A DNA stretch of 64,000 nucleotides from Pollutimonas sp963706785 (GTDB lineage: Bacteria; Pseudomonadota; Gammaproteobacteria; Burkholderiales; Burkholderiaceae_B). The translations under genes were made by a program, and so were the position numbers. This document shows positions 1-8,762 of the stretch, piece after piece. The notes under the pieces were generated by a model that did no database searches, had not been told where the DNA came from, and worked only from the letters and a program-made list of their open reading frames with translations. The number at the start of each line of letters is the position of its first letter. The stretch's first letter is position 1. The DNA lies in the NCBI GenBank assembly GCA_963706785.1, contig CAVPNJ010000004.1:733424-797423 (forward strand). Reading direction: 5' to 3'.

Positions 1-1
1 A

Positions 2-1063
2 GCAGTTTTTCTAGGACGCTTCGTGGGCTTCGCCCGCGCATTGGTGCCTTTCTTGGCTGGTTCGTCCAAGATGCCATATCGACGCTTTCTGCCCTATAAC
101 GTGGTGGGCGCGTTTCTCTGGGCGGTAGGCGTAACACTCCTGGGTTATTTTTTAGGCGCAAGTTGGCAAGTCGCGGCGGGCTGGATCGGACGGGCTAGCG
201 CAATCCTGGGTGGCATTTTGGCATTCGCACTGGGCTTGGTATGGCTGTGGCGCTGGGCAATGCGCCATGAGTCCGGGCTCCGGTCGCTATGGTCCCGGTT
301 TTTGTCGCGACCCCGTGTTGCAGCGTTATGTCATCGCTTTGCGCCGCAACTGGCGTTTGTCCGAGCGAGGCTTTCCCCGACTGGTTATTTGGGACTACAT
401 GTTTCTGTGGGCGCCGGCATTCTTATTGCTTCGGGCTGGCTATTTGGCGCAATTGCGGAAGATGTCTTGGAGGGTGATCCGATCACCATCATGGATTTGC
501 ATATCGCGCAGTGGTTGCACGATCATTCCGCGCCATGGTTGACCCGCGGTATGTTGATCATTTCCACTCTCCATGACACCACGGCAATCATGATGGTGAC
601 CTTGGCGCTCGCTGCAATACTCATATGGAAACGGTATTGGTACTGGTTGCTGAATTTGATCTTGGTTGTTCCTGGCGGCATGCTGATCAATGTATTGATG
701 AAGCAAGCGTTCCATCGGGCACGCCCCCTCTTTGAGGAATCACTCGTAAGCCTTACCAGCTACAGCTTTCCAAGCGGCCATACGGTATCCAGTACCGTGT
801 TTTATGGGATGCTCGCCGCATTGATTATTTCGAAAACGGCCTCGTGGAGCTTGCGCGTGTGGACCGTCCTATCGGCATTTGCGATAGTCAGCTTAGTCGC
901 TTTTAGCCGTATGTACCTAGGAGCCCATTATTTAAGCGATGTCCTCGCTGCGTTGGCAGAGGGGCTCACATGGCTTGCGCTTTGCCTGACGGGAACACAC
1001 GTTTACGGTCAGTTGAAATGCCAGGCGAATCGGCAAGAGAATCGAACTCGTCGCCCGTCTTAA
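2..1063 (+). CDS. DedA-PAP2 fusion membrane phosphatase (5' end outside window)
   Basis: The reading frame is open from base 2, so the start lies outside the window. The first residues carry the end of a DedA (SNARE-associated) domain: a FLGRF-type motif and a conserved R...P..AG segment. After a linker of about 80 residues comes a PAP2 phosphatase domain. Counting from the GTG at 23, the three PAP2 motifs are complete: K227-x6-R234-P235, P250-S-G-H253, and S295-R-x5-H302-xxx-D306. PAP2 enzymes dephosphorylate lipid phosphates such as undecaprenyl pyrophosphate or phosphatidic acid at the membrane, and DedA proteins are linked to lipid-carrier recycling, so lipid-phosphate turnover is a reasonable role. 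Several hydrophobic stretches support a polytopic inner-membrane protein. A response regulator follows 137 bp downstream on the same strand. The exact substrate cannot be told from sequence. Confidence 0.85.
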   Translation, partial: AVFLGRFVGFARALVPFLAGSSKMPYRRFLPYNVVGAFLWAVGVTLLGYFLGASWQVAAGWIGRASAILGGILAFALGLVWLWRWAMRHESGLRSLWSRFLSRPRVAALCHRFAPQLAFVRARLSPTGYLGLHVSVGAGILIASGWLFGAIAEDVLEGDPITIMDLHIAQWLHDHSAPWLTRGMLIISTLHDTTAIMMVTLALAAILIWKRYWYWLLNLILVVPGGMLINVLMKQAFHRARPLFEESLVSLTSYSFPSGHTVSSTVFYGMLAALIISKTASWSLRVWTVLSAFAIVSLVAFSRMYLGAHYLSDVLAALAEGLTWLALCLTGTHVYGQLKCQANRQENRTRRPS

Positions 1064-1200
1064 CTCTCGGTGAAACTCTCAACGAGAGGCGTAAGAGCGA
1101 TTGTGCCTTCTCCAATGTACGTCGGCAACTAGCCCATCTTTATCTGAACGCATGCTATAGTTTTAGCAAATTTCCCCCCCATTTTCCGCTCCGCAATTTC

Positions 1201-1878
1201 ATGCGCGTTCTGATCATAGAGGATGACCCGAGGACTGCCGATTACGTACGTAAAGGGCTGCACGAGGCCGGGCACACGGTCGATCATGCGGCGCAATCGG
1301 TAGAAGGGGAATTTCTGGCCACGAGCGAAGCGTATGACGTAATTGTGGTGGACCGTATGCTCGGCGCTGCCGACGGTTTGGAGCTCTTGGACCGCCTGCG
1401 TGCTCGTGGCGTTGTGACGCCGGTCCTCATTCTCAGCGCGCTGGGCAAGGTCGATGATCGCGTTATTGGTTTGCAGCGCGGAGCGGACGACTATCTGGCC
1501 AAGCCCTTTGTTTTCGCCGAACTCAATGCTCGGGTCGAAGCACTCGGCCGTCGCAGCGCGTCACCGGTATGGGCCAAGGTGCTGCGGGTTGACGATCTTG
1601 AGTTGGATCTTTCGCGGCGACGCGTGACCCGCGCCGGACGCCCGCTCGAAATTCAACCCCGGGAGTTTCGCTTGCTAGAGTATCTGATGCGCCACTGCGA
1701 TCAGGTGGTCACGCGCACGATGCTCCTTGAGAGCGTTTGGGACTATCATTTCGATCCACAGACGAATGTGATTGATGTCCACGTGAGTCGCTTGCGCCAA
1801 AAAATTGACCATAGCTCCGCTCGACCGCTCATCCATACGGTGCGCGGCGTGGGATACATGCTCAGTGCGCATCCCTAG
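1201..1878 (+). CDS. OmpR/PhoB-family response regulator
   Basis: This is a 225-residue two-domain response regulator. The receiver has acidic residues D8/D9, phospho-acceptor D51, S79 and K101, in the motifs IIEDD, VVDRML, ILSAL and LAKPF. The C-terminal half is a winged-helix DNA-binding domain ending in the usual VHVSRLRQKID...VRGVGYML. The open frame extends to 970, but ATG 1201 begins the canonical MRVLIIEDD, so that start is used. It overlaps the following sensor kinase, which is therefore its likely partner. The sequence style is closest to the CusR/CopR/IrlR branch. Regulation of the upstream DedA-PAP2 gene is plausible from context only; no binding site was identified. Confidence 0.88.
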   Translation: MRVLIIEDDPRTADYVRKGLHEAGHTVDHAAQSVEGEFLATSEAYDVIVVDRMLGAADGLELLDRLRARGVVTPVLILSALGKVDDRVIGLQRGADDYLAKPFVFAELNARVEALGRRSASPVWAKVLRVDDLELDLSRRRVTRAGRPLEIQPREFRLLEYLMRHCDQVVTRTMLLESVWDYHFDPQTNVIDVHVSRLRQKIDHSSARPLIHTVRGVGYMLSAHP

Positions 1879-3310
1879 ACTGTTTCGGACCTCTATCGTC
1901 CGCTTCGCGGCGTCTTACACGCTCGTCTTCTGCGTCTCGGCCGCGTTATTGCTTGGGTTCATCTATAACGCGACGGTGCGTGCCATCGACGCAGAAATTG
2001 ATACCGCGCTCCAAACGGAGCTGGCAAGCCTCGTTGAAGTGAGCTCGCGGTTGGGCTTGGATGCGCTGATTGAAGTCGTCCGCGAACGGAGCGACGATCC
2101 GACCAAGGCCGACAATGCTTATCTGCTGGTCGATGCGGCGCTACAACCCGTCGCTGGCAATCTGGCCCAATGGCCCGTGCCGGCCACGCGCCGTTCTGGC
2201 CCACTGTATTTTGAGGTCGAGGTGCAGGAAGAAGGCATGCTCTTTTCTCGCCTCTATCGCGCCCTCACGATCGCGCTGCCCGGCTCCGGTCAGTTGCTGG
2301 TCGCCCACGACGTACATCGTCGTGTGGGCATTCAGCAGCTCATTTCAGAAGCCTTGGCCTGGGGACTGGCCGCAACCTTGGCGTTGGGCGTGGTGGGCGG
2401 CATATTAAGCGGCCGCGCTTTGCTGCGACGTCTCGGGACGATCGCCGACACGTCGGCACGGATCATGGACGGGAATCTCGCCGACCGCATTCCGGTAAGC
2501 GGGGAAAGTGATGAACTGGATCGTTTGGCGGTCCAGCTAAACCGTATGCTGGAGCGCATCGAGCAGTTAGTCGAGGGAATGCGTAGCGTCAGCGACAACG
2601 TTGCCCATGACCTGCGCGCGCCGCTTACACGCCTGTATGGCGGGATAGAGAGTGCTCTGTCGGGACAGCCTGACTTATCCAGCTACCGTGCCGCCCTCGA
2701 TCAGGCACTTTTCGAGACTGATCGTGTGCTGCGTGTGTTTAACGCGGTGATGAGCATCGCCCAGGCCCGATCCGGGGCACTGCGCGGTCAAATGCGACGA
2801 CTAGACTTGACCGAAGTGGTGGCGGAAGCGGTCGATCTCTATGAGCCAGCGATTGAAGAGCGCGGCCTCGTGCTAGATCTTGCATTTCCGGCCGATAAGG
2901 TTCCGATACTGGGCCATCGTCAGCTACTTGCCCAGGCCGTAGTGAATCTGTTGGACAATGCAGTCAAGTTTAGTCCTAGAGGCGGCGTGTTGCGAGCGAG
3001 TGTGAGCCTGAGCGATGGCGAGGCATCGGTCTGCGTCGCGGACGAGGGGCCCGGCATTCCTCGCGGGTCGCGCGAGCGAGTACTCGCTCCCTTTGTCCGA
3101 GGCACCGACTGCGAGCGGGTGCCTGGCACCGGCTTGGGGCTCAGCCTAGTCGCTGCGGTGGCACATCTGCACCGGGCGAGGCTTTCCCTCGAAGACAATC
3201 ACCCAGGGTTACGGGTCACGCTATCCATACGGCTGGCATCAGGCCCGTCCCGCGGCTTTCCTGCGCGCCGCGGGAGCGTCGCCAATTCAGGAGAATTTAC
3301 GGCTCACTGA
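1865..3310 (+). CDS. Sensor histidine kinase (HAMP-HisKA-HATPase)
   Basis: This inner-membrane sensor kinase has 481 residues if translation begins at GTG 1865, which overlaps the response regulator by 14 bp; the frame is open from 1805 but lacks a better start. TM1 is at about residues 14-33, followed by a periplasmic sensor region of about 125 residues, TM2 at about 163-183 and a HAMP linker. The phospho-acceptor is H258 in NVAHDLRAPLTRL. The ATP-binding domain has an N box (NLLDNAVKFS), a G1 box (DEGPGIP) and a G2 box (GTGLGLSLV). It should autophosphorylate H258 and transfer phosphate to the adjacent regulator's D51. The signal is unknown. It converges with the next gene and overlaps it by 7 bp. 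Confidence 0.88.
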   Translation: MRIPRLFRTSIVRFAASYTLVFCVSAALLLGFIYNATVRAIDAEIDTALQTELASLVEVSSRLGLDALIEVVRERSDDPTKADNAYLLVDAALQPVAGNLAQWPVPATRRSGPLYFEVEVQEEGMLFSRLYRALTIALPGSGQLLVAHDVHRRVGIQQLISEALAWGLAATLALGVVGGILSGRALLRRLGTIADTSARIMDGNLADRIPVSGESDELDRLAVQLNRMLERIEQLVEGMRSVSDNVAHDLRAPLTRLYGGIESALSGQPDLSSYRAALDQALFETDRVLRVFNAVMSIAQARSGALRGQMRRLDLTEVVAEAVDLYEPAIEERGLVLDLAFPADKVPILGHRQLLAQAVVNLLDNAVKFSPRGGVLRASVSLSDGEASVCVADEGPGIPRGSRERVLAPFVRGTDCERVPGTGLGLSLVAAVAHLHRARLSLEDNHPGLRVTLSIRLASGPSRGFPARRGSVANSGEFTAH

Positions 3311-3603
3311 GCTTTGCTCATCGCTTTCACTCCCAAGTCCTTAAGAGCAGTGTGCAGCTTGGATGTACCGTCGGCGAATTTTCCCTCGGCGCAAAGCTTT
3401 TTCCCTTCCGCGTAAGCGGCTTGGGATTCTTTAAACTTCTCCGCTTTGGCGTGCGTCTTGGCGGCGTTCTGGTACTGGGTTTCAAGCGATTGACACGTTG
3501 CAGCAGTCGGCATATTGGTCTTGGCTGTCTTATCGGCCGCGAATGCCGAATGAGCAGCCAGCATAGTCAGCGCGGCGGCAATGGCGGTAAGCGTCTTGGT
3601 CAT
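3304..3603 (-). CDS. Small exported protein of unknown function
   Basis: This is a 99-residue protein with a clear Sec signal peptide (residues 1-22, cleavage after SAFA). The mature part is lysine- and alanine-rich, mostly helical in appearance, and has two cysteines (C37 and C71) that could form a disulfide in the periplasm. I recognise no enzymatic domain. Similar small helical exported proteins are common in Burkholderiales and usually unannotated. It is transcribed towards the sensor kinase and their 3' ends overlap. A function in the same envelope response is possible but unsupported. Confidence 0.7.
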   Translation of the reverse strand: MTKTLTAIAAALTMLAAHSAFAADKTAKTNMPTAATCQSLETQYQNAAKTHAKAEKFKESQAAYAEGKKLCAEGKFADGTSKLHTALKDLGVKAMSKAQ

Positions 3604-3842
3604 GGCAAATTTCCTTTACTTTCGTGATTAGATGCCTCGGGTCTTCGACCCCTCGCACCTGCCTACCACCTTAGCGGGTGGCCAATGGAGGGAACATTTC
3701 CGATTCATTACGGATTTTTAATGTTCCATTTTCTGAGCGGCCGCGTCGACAAGAATTAAGGCGCGCTAATGTTGCGGCCCCTCGGATCGCGATCAGTACA
3801 CCCATTTCGATCACGCAGTCGCGCCGCGATTGGCGATGAGTT

Positions 3843-4565
3843 TCATGGGTCGAACCGGTGTGGCGGCATCAATCTGTAGCCACGGCCATGCAGCGTCTTG
3901 ATCAAGGGTATTCCAAAATTGTCCTGAAGGTGCTTGCGCAAGGCATAGACGTGAGTACGCAGGGTGTTCATGTCGACTTCACGTTCCCTCCACACCTTAT
4001 CCTGCAAATGCTCGTAAGACAGAAAATCGGGATACGCCTTAATCAGTTCTTCAAAAATGCGTGCTGCAACGCCCGACAACTCCATGGCTCTTTGATTGTC
4101 CAGGCGCACCTCAAGCGTCCCGGGATCGAATGTAAGGCCCGGCGCCTTTAGTAGCGTGGCCTTACGCCCGGACTGGCGCTTATACAAGGCATCCACGCGA
4201 AGCTTTAGCTCACGTAAGTCGAATGGCTTGACCAGGTAGTCATCTGCGCCCTGCATGAAGCCATAGGTCTTATCTTGGATTTCGTCCATGGCCGACATCA
4301 TAATCACTGGCGTCATGCTAGCGAGATCTTGCCGGAGGTGTCGGCAAACCTCGAAACCCGATACATTGGGAAGCATAACGTCCAAAATAACTACGTCATA
4401 GCTATTGGTGGCCAATAAATGCAGCGCCGTTAAACCGTCGGAAGCGAAGTCCAGTACATACCGCTGGTCGTACCGCTGGTGGCCGAAAAAATCGAGCAGA
4501 TTTTGCGTCAGGGCAGGGTGATCCTCCACAATCAGCAAGGAGACACGCTCTCGGAATATAGTCAC
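3843..4565 (-). CDS. Orphan OmpR-family response regulator
   Basis: A 240-residue response regulator. The receiver domain carries E14/D15, phospho-acceptor D62 (ILDVMLP) and K113 (YLVKPF). The winged-helix output domain ends with NTLRTHVYALRKHL and GRGYRLMP. No histidine kinase lies next to it: upstream is the long divergent region before mgtA, and downstream are 239 bp without a gene before the small exported protein. It is thus an orphan in this window, and may be served by the kinase at 1865-3310 or by a distant one. Control of the divergent mgtA is a contextual guess. Confidence 0.85.
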   Translation of the reverse strand: MTIFRERVSLLIVEDHPALTQNLLDFFGHQRYDQRYVLDFASDGLTALHLLATNSYDVVILDVMLPNVSGFEVCRHLRQDLASMTPVIMMSAMDEIQDKTYGFMQGADDYLVKPFDLRELKLRVDALYKRQSGRKATLLKAPGLTFDPGTLEVRLDNQRAMELSGVAARIFEELIKAYPDFLSYEHLQDKVWREREVDMNTLRTHVYALRKHLQDNFGIPLIKTLHGRGYRLMPPHRFDP

Positions 4566-5170
4566 GGATCCGTCGAGGCCGGCCAGGGTACATGGGAACT
4601 GCTTACGGTGGTCAGTGCGGTGGGCGGGGCGGCTTGCGTGGCTAAATCAACGATTCGTATACGACGGTGGTCGGCATGATGCGCTAGCCTCTTGAACGCT
4701 TGCTTAGAATTGTGGCACTGGCCTTTTGCCGTCGCAATCGGGCGTTTGTCGCTCTGACGCGGCTCAACATATGATCTTGCGGCGAACTACTAGCACCTTT
4801 TGGTAAGTGGTTACAAGTTAATCCTGGATGCGTCAACCTTGCATTTGCGACTGAGATGTCTGGCATAACGTCGCCAACTATGACGCGCAACACCGGCTTG
4901 AGCGCCAACGGCAAACACATACGTACGAAATCTGGGTGCACGAACATGAAAACTTGCACGAGCACGGATACTTTCCCGACGCCCAACATCGACATAGGCA
5001 TTGGTCGGTAGGTATCTAAACTGCCAGCATGAGCGATCGTCTAAATTGATATTAAATTCTAAAATTCTGAATTCAGATGCGAAGGGCTTGTAGAGGGCAT
5101 GCGTTATTAAGCATGGCAATCCGGGCATCCAGCGCCCATGCCTGCGCTGGTGGCGGCAAGGAGAAGGAAT
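4566..5170. other. 605-bp divergent intergenic region
   Basis: This region separates the orphan response regulator (minus) from mgtA (plus). I found no convincing coding sequence: the short open frames on both strands resemble nothing known. The last 120 bases are AT-rich and should hold the mgtA promoter. A strong ribosome binding site (AAGGAGAAGGA, 5158-5168) precedes ATG 5171. I could not see an M-box or an enterobacterial-type mgtA leader, but folding was not computed. Confidence 0.5.
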
Positions 5171-7927
5171 ATGGGGTTCACCATCCTAAAGGAACTCTTC
5201 GCGGGGTTCCTTCGCACGCGCCACATCGCTCGGCACTTTCGCCGTTTCGCGCTGCTGGACACCTTGACCCAAACCGGGGTGAGCCGCGAGGTACCCGTCA
5301 CGCTGACCAAAGCCTTGGTCGAGGCGGCTGCCAGCGATGCCAAGGCGCTCCTCAAGCAGCTCGATAGTCACGGCGATGGCCTGTCCGAAGCGCAGGCCGA
5401 GGCCATCCGCGAGCACGTAGGCGTCAATGAGATTGAACACGAAAAGCCGCTGCCATGGTGGTGGCATCTGTGGCACAGCTACCGCAACCCGTTCAACCTG
5501 TTGCTGACGCTCCTGGCCGCCATCTCCTATCTCACCGAGGACATGAAGGCCGCGCTTGTGATCGGGGCGATGGTGGTGCTCTCGACTCTGCTGCGCTTTT
5601 GGCAAGAAGGCAAGTCCATTAGGGCTGCTGACGCATTGAAAGCGCTGGTCAGCAACACAGCCACCGTTATTCGCCGCGATCCGTCCGAGTACGCTTCGCC
5701 GGAGGCTGGGAACTTCTCTGAAATGGGTATCCACGTCAAGTTGGCGGAGCGCGTCGAGCTGCCAATCAAGCTTTTGGTGCCCGGCGACGTGATCGTTCTG
5801 TCTGCGGGCGACATGATCCCGGCCGACTGTCGTCTGCTTACCGCCAAGGATATGTTCGTATCGCAGGCCGCCATGACCGGTGAGTCGATGCCGGTGGAGA
5901 AGTTTGCGACCCAGCGTGACGCGTGCGCGATCAACCCTCTCGAGCTGGACAATATCCTGTTCATGGGTACCAACGTGGTGTCCGGTTCGGCTACAGCGGT
6001 TATGTTGGCACCGGCAACGGCACGTATTTCGGCGCGCTGGCCAGTCGCGTCACCGCCACCGACCGCGCCCCGACTTCGTTCCAGTCAGGCGTCAACAAGG
6101 TAAGTTGGCTGTTGATCCGCTTCATGTTTGTGATGTCGCCACTGGTGCTCCTCATCAACGGCTTCACCAAGGGCGACTGGATGCAAGCGCTGCTGTTCGC
6201 GCTGTCGATCGCCGTGGGCCTGACGCCGGAGATGCTGCCGATGATCGTTACCTCGACCTGGCAAAAGGCGCGGTGTTCCTGTCCCGCAAGAAGGTGATCG
6301 TCAAGCGCCTCGACGCGATCCAGAATTTCGGCGCGATGGATGTCCTTTGCACGGACAAGACGGGCACGCTGACGCAGGACAAGATTTTCTTGGCTCGGCA
6401 TGTTGATGTCTGGGGTGAAGACTCCGACGACGTGTTGGAGATGGCCTACCTCAACAGCTACTACCAGACCGGCTTGAAAAACCTGCTGGACGTGGCAGTG
6501 CTCGAGCACGCCGAGGTGCATCGCGAACTCGAGCTGGCCATGGCTTTCCGCAAGGTCGATGAAGTCCCGTTTGATTTCAACCGCCGCCGCATGTCGGTGA
6601 TCGTCGCGGAGCATGATGAGCATCACCTGCTCATCACCAAGGGCGCGGTCGAGGAAATTCTGGCGGTGTGCACGCGCGTACGCCACGGTGATGCGGATGA
6701 GTTGCTGACGCCCGAGTTGTTGGCCCGCATCCGCGGCGTAACGGCCGATCTGAATGAAGAAGGCCTGCGCGTGGTCGCTGTCGCCGTCAGGAGGGCCGCC
6801 GACGCAGGATACGTACGGCCTGGCGGATGAGCGTGATCTGACCTTGGTCGGGTACGTCGCCTTCCTCGATCCGCCGAAGGAATCTACCGCACCGGCGCTC
6901 AAGGCGCTGGCCGAGCATGGCGTGGCGGTCAAGGTGCTGACCGGCGACAACGAGCTGGTGACGGCCAAGATCTGCCGCGAGGTCGGCCTAGCCCAACAGG
7001 ACGTGCTGCTGGGCAGCGATATCGAGCGTATGAGCGACAAGGTGCTGGCCGCGGCCGTTGAGAGCCATAACGTGTTCGCCAGGCTCACGCCCGCCCACAA
7101 GGAGCGGATCGTGCGCCAGTGAAAGCCAATGGCCATGTGGTCGGCTTCATGGGCGACGGCATCAACGACGCCCCGGCGCTGCGCACGGCTGACATCGGCA
7201 TTTCGGTCGATACGGCGGTGGACATCGCCAAGGAAGCGGCCGACTGATCTTGCTGGAGAAGAGCCTGATGGTGTTGGAGGAAGGCGTGCTGGAGGGGCGC
7301 CGCACCTTCGCCAACATGCTCAAGTACATCAAGATGACGGCCAGCTCCAACTTCGGCAATGTGTTCTCAGTGCTGGTCGCGTCGGCGTTCATCCCGTTCC
7401 TGCCGATGCTGCCGATGCACCTCTTGGTGCAGAACCTACTGTACGATATCTCGCAGATCGCATCCCGTTCGACACGGTGGACGACGAGTTGCTGCGCCAG
7501 CCGCAGCGTTGGCAACCGGCGTGATATAGGGCGGTTCATGGTGTTCTTCGGCCCGATCAGCTCGGTATTCGACATCACGACCTTCGCTATGATGTGGTTC
7601 GTGTTCGGCGCAAAACGCCCGCGCGGCAAACCCTGTTCCAGTCGGGCTGGTTCATCGTCGGCGTGTTGACGCAGACCCTGGTGGTGCACATGATCCGTAC
7701 GTCCAAGCTGCCATTCATCCAGAGCCGAGCCGCGACGCCGCTGATGGTCATGACCGGCGTCATCATGGCGGTGGGCATCTTCCTGCCGATGGGACCATTC
7801 GCGCACTACTTTAAGCTGCAAGCGCTGCCGCCGCTGTACTTTGTGCTGCTGCCGCTGATCGTTTGGCCTACATGGGTTTGACTCAGGCGATGAAGGGTAT
7901 TACACACGCCGGTGGGGTTGGCAGTGA
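5171..7927 (+). CDS. mgtA: Mg2+-importing P-type ATPase, full length but about ten frameshifts
   Basis: This is a type IIIB P-type ATPase that imports Mg2+ across the inner membrane. ATG 5171 has a strong Shine-Dalgarno site 2 bases upstream. The coding sense can be followed to TGA 7925-7927 by changing frame about ten times (near 6000, 6270, 6790, 7115, 7245, 7460, 7500, 7615, 7865 and 7895). Along the way the hallmarks appear in order: TGES actuator loop, the DKTGTLT phosphorylation site near 6353, FLDPPKES, TGDN, GDGINDAPAL near 7155, the C-terminal membrane helices, and a C-terminus GYYTRRWGWQ matching the family. The total of about 919 codons is close to E. coli MgtA (898). So the gene is complete in extent but unreadable as deposited. 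Most shifts behave as single-base deletions. It is either a poorly sequenced functional gene or a young pseudogene. Confidence 0.85.
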
Positions 7928-8365
7928 AGGCATCACTATGCGAGGTTCGTGGCGCTATGTCCTTTTGACGGTTGCAGTCCACTTCATGTGTGTATTTCTG
8001 CTAATGACATGGTTGCGACACCGTTATGTTCCCTGTTGCATACCCATCTGCTCGGCCCTTAGGGCTTCAGATAATGTGAACAACATTCCCATAGGGGTTC
8101 TACCGTTGACTTGGACTTTTGGTTTGTTTAGCCAGCGGCGGCCTTCCCGCAGTCAGTCATGAGAAGGCTGCATCCTGCAAAAAAGTAAACTTTTGCGAAC
8201 GTAAAGATTCGCTAGCTTACCTTACGAATCCATCTTCGAACCAGTAGGCAAGTAGGATCCTGTTCTACGATATCTGTCGTTAGCAACGCACATCCAGGCA
8301 ATTTCCCAGCCTATCCAAACAATGCGCGATCTAATTTGCAGTATTTATGTATGTCATCACATAAC
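7928..8365. other. Intergenic region ending at the thyA break
   Basis: These 438 bases between the mgtA stop and the first base of thyA homology hold no gene I can recognise. The open frame continuing past mgtA (to 8162) shows no family resemblance. The sequence changes abruptly into thyA codons at 8366. This is where a rearrangement breakpoint or assembly join must lie. Confidence 0.5.
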
Positions 8366-8722
8366 CACGTTATGTACCAGTTCTATGTGGCCAACGGCAA
8401 ACTTAGCTGCATGATGACGCAACGTTCAGCAGACTGCTTCCTGGGAGTTCCCTACAACGAAGCGTCCGTTGCCTTCTTTACCCATATGGTTGCCCAACAG
8501 TGCGACCTGCAGGTGGGAGAAATCGTCCATTCGTTTGGCGATCTGCATTTATATTCGAATCATCTCGAGCAAGCCCGGCTGCAGCTTACCCGCGAGCCAC
8601 GCGCCTTGCCTACACTGGTGCTGAAAAGAAAACCGGAATCCATCTTCGACTATCGCTTCGAAGACTTTGAAATTGTTGGGTACGATCCGCAACCGCACAT
8701 CAGCGCCCCGATTTCCATCTGA
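8366..8722 (+). pseudogene. thyA: 3' fragment of thymidylate synthase lacking the catalytic cysteine
   Basis: The 118 codons to TGA 8722 correspond to about residues 147-264 of E. coli ThyA. They include MYQFYVANGKLSC, the QRSAD and FLGVP blocks, HMVAQQCDL, the nucleotide-binding LYSNHLEQ, and the C-terminal FDYRFEDFEI...YDPQPHI. ThyA makes dTMP from dUMP using methylene-tetrahydrofolate. The nucleophile is the Cys of the P-C-H motif; here homology begins at that His (8366) and the preceding codon is AAC (Asn), with unrelated sequence further upstream. The fragment could not be catalytic even if translated from the TTG at 8336. Being upstream of folA, it is probably the native thyA locus cut by a rearrangement. 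Another thyA or a thyX should exist elsewhere, or the join is an assembly artefact. Confidence 0.88.
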
Positions 8723-8762
8723 ACGCTACAACACCGCTGCGCTTGCCGCCATTCTTAAGCTG

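Noticed and set aside
6000..7136. 378-codon minus-strand open frame opposite mgtA
   Set aside because: It resembles no family, and the opposite strand encodes all the P-type ATPase motifs.
8336..8722. Intact small hypothetical gene of 128 codons
   Set aside because: Its residues align end to end with the C-terminal half of thymidylate synthase, so it is a fragment and not a new gene.
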